Below, piece after piece: positions 60,835 to 64,000 of a stretch of DNA of 64,000 nucleotides. The translations under genes and the position numbers were made by a program. Numbering within the stretch: position 1 is the first letter of the stretch; every line of letters begins with the position of its first letter. The notes below the pieces were generated by a model, which worked only from the letters and a program-made list of their open reading frames with translations, did not search any database and had not been told where the DNA came from. Source of the DNA: Vibrio palustris (GTDB lineage Bacteria > Pseudomonadota > Gammaproteobacteria > Enterobacterales > Vibrionaceae); NCBI RefSeq assembly GCF_024346995.1, contig NZ_AP024888.1, positions 62,001 to 126,000 on the forward strand, given 5' to 3'.

Positions 60835-62940
60835 TTAGAAATCGTAACTCATGGTTACCCAGTAGTTACGGCCTGGATTGACGTAACCGGATGTTGCACG
60901 CGTAGTACTAAAGTAATCACCCGCATATTCGGTTGAACGACCAGAGCCGTACAGTTCTACATCCGTAAAGTCTTTATCAAATAGGTTATTGATCGTACCG
61001 GATAGTTTAAGATCTGGCATGATTTGGTAAGAGGCGCCAAGGTTAACCACAGTCCACGCGTGAATATCGCCACGGTCATCAAGGATTTCACGTTGTGTGC
61101 TACTTAAGTTACCACGCTTACTGGTATAACGTGGCGTTTTACCGTGGTATTCAGCTTTCAGCCAAGAGTTTAGCTTAGGGCTAACTTGCCAGCGTAACGT
61201 CGCGTTGGCCATGTGTTTTGCGGTATGTCCAAAGGCTGCGCCGTCGTTATCACCACCCACTTGTTCGGTATCGGTGTAGGTGTAGTTAACACGCAGAGTC
61301 AAATCATCGCTATAAATTGGGAATGAGCTCGCAAACTCAATACCACGCATTTTAGCTTTACCAATGTTCTCATACGTGGTGCTATTGCTATCAATTTCAA
61401 CCGATGACAGCGCATTTTTATAGTGGCTTACAAAGACGGTGATATTGGCTTTGAAGTTATTGATGTTCTCATAGTAAACACCCGCTTCGTAGTTGGTGCT
61501 TTCTTCTGGATCTAAGTCTGGGTTACCATAGCTGTTGACGGTACCACGGTGACCAACACCACTAATACCATCATGAAGATGCGCTAATGATGGTGTTTTG
61601 TAACCGGTACTCACACCCCCTTTCATGGTCCAGTCATCATCTAGATTCCAGACGAGATAAGCTCGCGGGCTTACATGACTGCCAAACGCGTCATGGTGCT
61701 CGTATCGCGCGCCCACGGTTAAGGCTAGTGGGTCAATGATTTGCCAAGTATCTTCGGCAAATGCGGCATAAGAGTCTTCTTTGAATGTTTCACCGGTTTT
61801 CGCAAGTACGATGCCATCTTTCATTTCTGAGTGCCAGTATTGCACACCAAACGTGGCTGAATGCGATGAGCCAAATTCAGTCATCAACTTCGAATTGAAG
61901 ATAGTGTTATTGTTTTCAAGCTTACGATCATCACCGTAGTCATCGGTGTTTTCAAAACTGTAAGACAGTACACGCCCTTTTGTTTCCGTTGAGGTGTATG
62001 AGATGTCTGATTGGAGTGTACCAAAGCTTAATTCAGAACGTTGCCCAAGGATGAATTGGTTTTTATTGTATTCCATTTCATCTCTATAACCGCCACCAGT
62101 GGTGCCGAGGTCGCCGAGTTGCTCATCTTTGTTATCAAAGGTTTGGCGAGCTATGCTGGCATCAAAAAACACAGAGTTATCGTCATTGATATTGTAGCTC
62201 AGGCGTCCGCCTAGGTTGTAATTATCCGTTTCGGTCGGATAAGGTACTCGCGAAACGCCGGTATCGCTCAGTGATGTCACTGGTGAACCTTCGCGGTGTT
62301 TAACCTTACCACGCAAGTTGAGATTCAGTGTATTTTCGATGATAGGGCCAGACGTGTTAAAGCTTAGTGACGATGTATCACCAAACTTATCATTCTCTTG
62401 CAGTCCGTAGCCAGCTTCGATATTACCTGCCCACTGTTTTTGGTCTTTTTTGGTGATAATATTGACCACACCGCCCATCGCATCTGAGCCATAAAGTGTC
62501 GACATTGGACCGCGAATCACTTCGATATGGTCAATCGCGGCTAGAGGTGGGATAAAGCCATTTCCCATCGAGCCGAAACCATTTGGTGTGGTATCACCAC
62601 TTGCGTTTTGGCGAATACCATCCACAAGTATTAATGTATCACTGCTGCTCATACCACGAATACTGACGCTGAGGCCGCCAGTTTTACCAGTATTACCGCG
62701 TACATCAACGCCTTCAATGCCGCTTAACGCTTCACCGAGGTTAATGTAGTTTTTTTCTGAAAGATCTTGCTGACTGATAACGGATATAGAAGCGGGGGCG
62801 TCAGTAATTTTCTTTTCAAAACCAGCGTTAGCAGTAACAACCATGGTTTCATTAGCAGTAACGGAGTCGGCCGCTGAGGCCTGCATTGAAGCCAATCCAG
62901 AGACGATCGCCAGCGTAAGAGGGGCGTATTTAAAATTCAA
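60835..62940 (-). CDS. TonB-dependent outer-membrane receptor (IrgA/CirA-like)
   Basis: The 701-residue protein has a signal peptide (MNFKYAPLTLAIVSGLASMQASA), a TonB-box-like ETMVVTANA, a plug domain (about 45-160; ISQQDLSEKNYINLGEALSGIEGVDV and VIRGPMSTLYGSDAMGGVVNIITKK), and a 22-strand barrel ending in MSYDF with terminal Phe. The sequence is close in style to catecholate siderophore receptors such as IrgA and CirA. A Fur-box-like site precedes it, so it is probably induced by iron starvation. The exact ligand is not evident. Confidence 0.92.
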   Translation of the reverse strand: MNFKYAPLTLAIVSGLASMQASAADSVTANETMVVTANAGFEKKITDAPASISVISQQDLSEKNYINLGEALSGIEGVDVRGNTGKTGGLSVSIRGMSSSDTLILVDGIRQNASGDTTPNGFGSMGNGFIPPLAAIDHIEVIRGPMSTLYGSDAMGGVVNIITKKDQKQWAGNIEAGYGLQENDKFGDTSSLSFNTSGPIIENTLNLNLRGKVKHREGSPVTSLSDTGVSRVPYPTETDNYNLGGRLSYNINDDNSVFFDASIARQTFDNKDEQLGDLGTTGGGYRDEMEYNKNQFILGQRSELSFGTLQSDISYTSTETKGRVLSYSFENTDDYGDDRKLENNNTIFNSKLMTEFGSSHSATFGVQYWHSEMKDGIVLAKTGETFKEDSYAAFAEDTWQIIDPLALTVGARYEHHDAFGSHVSPRAYLVWNLDDDWTMKGGVSTGYKTPSLAHLHDGISGVGHRGTVNSYGNPDLDPEESTNYEAGVYYENINNFKANITVFVSHYKNALSSVEIDSNSTTYENIGKAKMRGIEFASSFPIYSDDLTLRVNYTYTDTEQVGGDNDGAAFGHTAKHMANATLRWQVSPKLNSWLKAEYHGKTPRYTSKRGNLSSTQREILDDRGDIHAWTVVNLGASYQIMPDLKLSGTINNLFDKDFTDVELYGSGRSTEYAGDYFSTTRATSGYVNPGRNYWVTMSYDF

Positions 62941-62994
62941 AATCTTAAATCCTTATAGGTGATATTGACATGATGCTGACCATATTACGCTAAT

Positions 62995-63013
62995 AGGAAT
63001 GATTATCAATGGC
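62995..63013 (-). promoter_or_regulatory. Fur box upstream of the TonB receptor
   Basis: Read on the minus strand, GCCATTGATAATCATTCCT matches 13 of 19 positions of the Fur consensus GATAATGATAATCATTATC, including an uninterrupted 11-base core TGATAATCATT. It lies 55 bases upstream of the receptor start. Confidence 0.75.
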
Positions 63014-63451
63014 ATTCTTATTCATGTGTTTAAAATAACAACAGTTCCAACAAACAATGAATAAAGGTTGGCAATTAATCTTTTTGACGGTTTGCTGCTG
63101 GGAGTACGTCGACTTTGGCTTTATTTCTCATCGTTATTGTGTTTTTTTGTATTAAATACAATAGCTTATTTTTATAATTTAGATTTTATATCATATTCAA
63201 ATTATACAGGCTGATTACGTTGGTATGGCGCGAATCAGTTAGTGTCAGGTCTTTATGTTGCATATGTGGGATGATTTGTTTTTATATTGGAACATTTATT
63301 GTGGAACTTTTTATAGACGTAGTAGGAATAGCGGCGAGGGCATTGAAATCTATCGGCTATTTACGTTCTATGGCACTATGAGTGGTCACAAAAGCCAATT
63401 AATAACAGATGAAGACATAGATTCGTCATTGAACTGAATAGAGGAGGCATT
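63014..63451. other. Intergenic region upstream of the dehydrogenase gene
   Basis: About 440 bases without a convincing gene. A 60-codon plus-strand frame (63255-63437) has no clear ribosome site, and its translation has no recognisable features. Promoters of the two divergent neighbours must lie here; I see no further operator. Confidence 0.55.
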
Positions 63452-64000
63452 ATGAGCCGTATAGGATTTCTTGGTTTAGGCATTATGGGTAAAGCAATGG
63501 CGCTAAATCTCGTTAAAGCGGGGTTTGATGTCACAGTTTGGAATCGAGATAGTCATAAGTGCGATGAACTTGTGGAACAAGGCGCACGCGTCGCGGCAAC
63601 ACCGAAAGCGGTCGCCCAAGTCTGCGATATTACCTTTGCAATGGTTGCCGACCCACAAGCAGCGTTGGCGATCTGTCAGGGTGAGAATGGCGTCGCGGCA
63701 GGTATTGCTGAGGGACGAGGTTATGTGGATATGTCGACCGTCGATGATACGACCTCACTGGAGATTGCCAATGCCATTACCCATGCAGGGGGACGGTTTT
63801 TAGAGGCACCAGTATCAGGTACGAAAAAGCCAGCGGAAGATGGCACTTTAGTGATTCTTGCCGCAGGTGACGAGTCGCTTTATCAGCAAGCCAAACCAGC
63901 TTTTGACGTCATGGGAAAAATGGCACCGTATCTCGGGGCTATTGGCCAAGGTGCGAACATGAAGCTCGTTGTGAATATGATCATGGGCGGTATGTTAAAT
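63452..64000 (+). CDS. NAD(P)-dependent beta-hydroxyacid dehydrogenase (GarR/GlxR-like), partial
   Basis: The frame starts at ATG 63452 behind a perfect GAGGAGG and is still open at the window end (183 codons). It shows the Rossmann GFLGLGIMGKAMALNLVKAGF, VWNR (the R suits NADP), VDMSTVDD, the substrate-binding FLEAPVSGTKKPAEDGTL, and GANMKLVVNMIMGGML with the catalytic Lys. This suits glyoxylate/succinic-semialdehyde or tartronate-semialdehyde reductases. The C-terminal domain lies outside the window, so substrate cannot be refined. Confidence 0.93.
   Translation, partial: MSRIGFLGLGIMGKAMALNLVKAGFDVTVWNRDSHKCDELVEQGARVAATPKAVAQVCDITFAMVADPQAALAICQGENGVAAGIAEGRGYVDMSTVDDTTSLEIANAITHAGGRFLEAPVSGTKKPAEDGTLVILAAGDESLYQQAKPAFDVMGKMAPYLGAIGQGANMKLVVNMIMGGMLN

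Noticed and set aside
63255..63437. A 60-codon plus-strand protein before the dehydrogenase gene
   Set aside because: It lacks a ribosome site and conserved features; the dehydrogenase has its own GAGGAGG, so this is more likely leader or promoter sequence.

Overview
The window looks like a chromosome segment of a marine gammaproteobacterium, most probably a Vibrio or close relative. The type VI secretion (T6SS) genes follow the Vibrio vas order (tssK-tssL-clpV-vasH-vasI-vasJ-tssM-vasL-vgrG). They are followed by a full Vibrio-type pectin and oligogalacturonate catabolic regulon and a Fur-box TonB receptor. Most genes have moderate GC; the Rhs toxin tip and its immunity gene are strikingly AT-rich. 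No rRNA, tRNA, CRISPR array or intact IS element was recognised. All calls come from reading the sequence; no database search was run.

Region 1 (1-22661), T6SS. The end of tssJ, then tssK, tssL, clpV, the sigma-54 activator vasH, vasI, vasJ/tssA and tssM are packed head to tail. A strong terminator separates them from vasL. A textbook sigma-54 promoter (13509-13525) precedes vgrG, which is coupled by overlapping codons to a DUF4123 adaptor and a 1626-residue Rhs effector. The Rhs C-terminal tip has the HAE...CxxC signature of a YwqJ-like deaminase toxin. It is followed by a MORN-like (YwqK-like) immunity candidate and an endonuclease V homologue. This reproduces the order of Bacillus subtilis ywqJ-ywqK-ywqL in a T6SS Rhs setting and is the most interesting feature here.

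Region 2 (22662-34052), Rhs debris and accessory genes. A decayed second copy of the Rhs core (22765-23929) and an older Rhs fossil (29312-29640) flank a kduI-TRAP transporter-IclR block (24437-29084) for unsaturated uronate uptake. On the minus strand follow a lipoprotein, a small membrane protein and a broken secreted MORN(YwqK)-Sel1 gene, split by one frameshift and one nonsense codon (31261-33446).

Region 3 (34053-48324), pectin catabolism. Genes here encode a periplasmic DUF4432 protein, an AhpD-like protein, oligogalacturonate lyase, a sodium:solute symporter, a KdgM porin, a PL9 pectate lyase lipoprotein, KDPG aldolase, KDG kinase, an RpiB-like isomerase, KdgF, YgjV, KduD and the IclR-type regulator KdgR. 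KdgR-like boxes lie at 24317, 39013, 39393, 44797 and 47392, and a CRP-like site at 39053. Together they describe extracellular or surface pectate cleavage, porin entry, TRAP or symporter import, Ogl cleavage to monomers, KdgF/KduI/KduD conversion to KDG, and KdgK/Eda conversion to pyruvate and glyceraldehyde-3-phosphate.

Region 4 (48369-64000), mixed core genes: a cNMP/CBS/DUF294 protein with an exonuclease, a LysR/M20 peptidase/MFS set, RNase HI with a viroplasmin domain, a YdfG-like SDR, a Nudix hydrolase, a small secreted protein, a diguanylate cyclase, a TonB receptor, and the start of a beta-hydroxyacid dehydrogenase cut by the window end.
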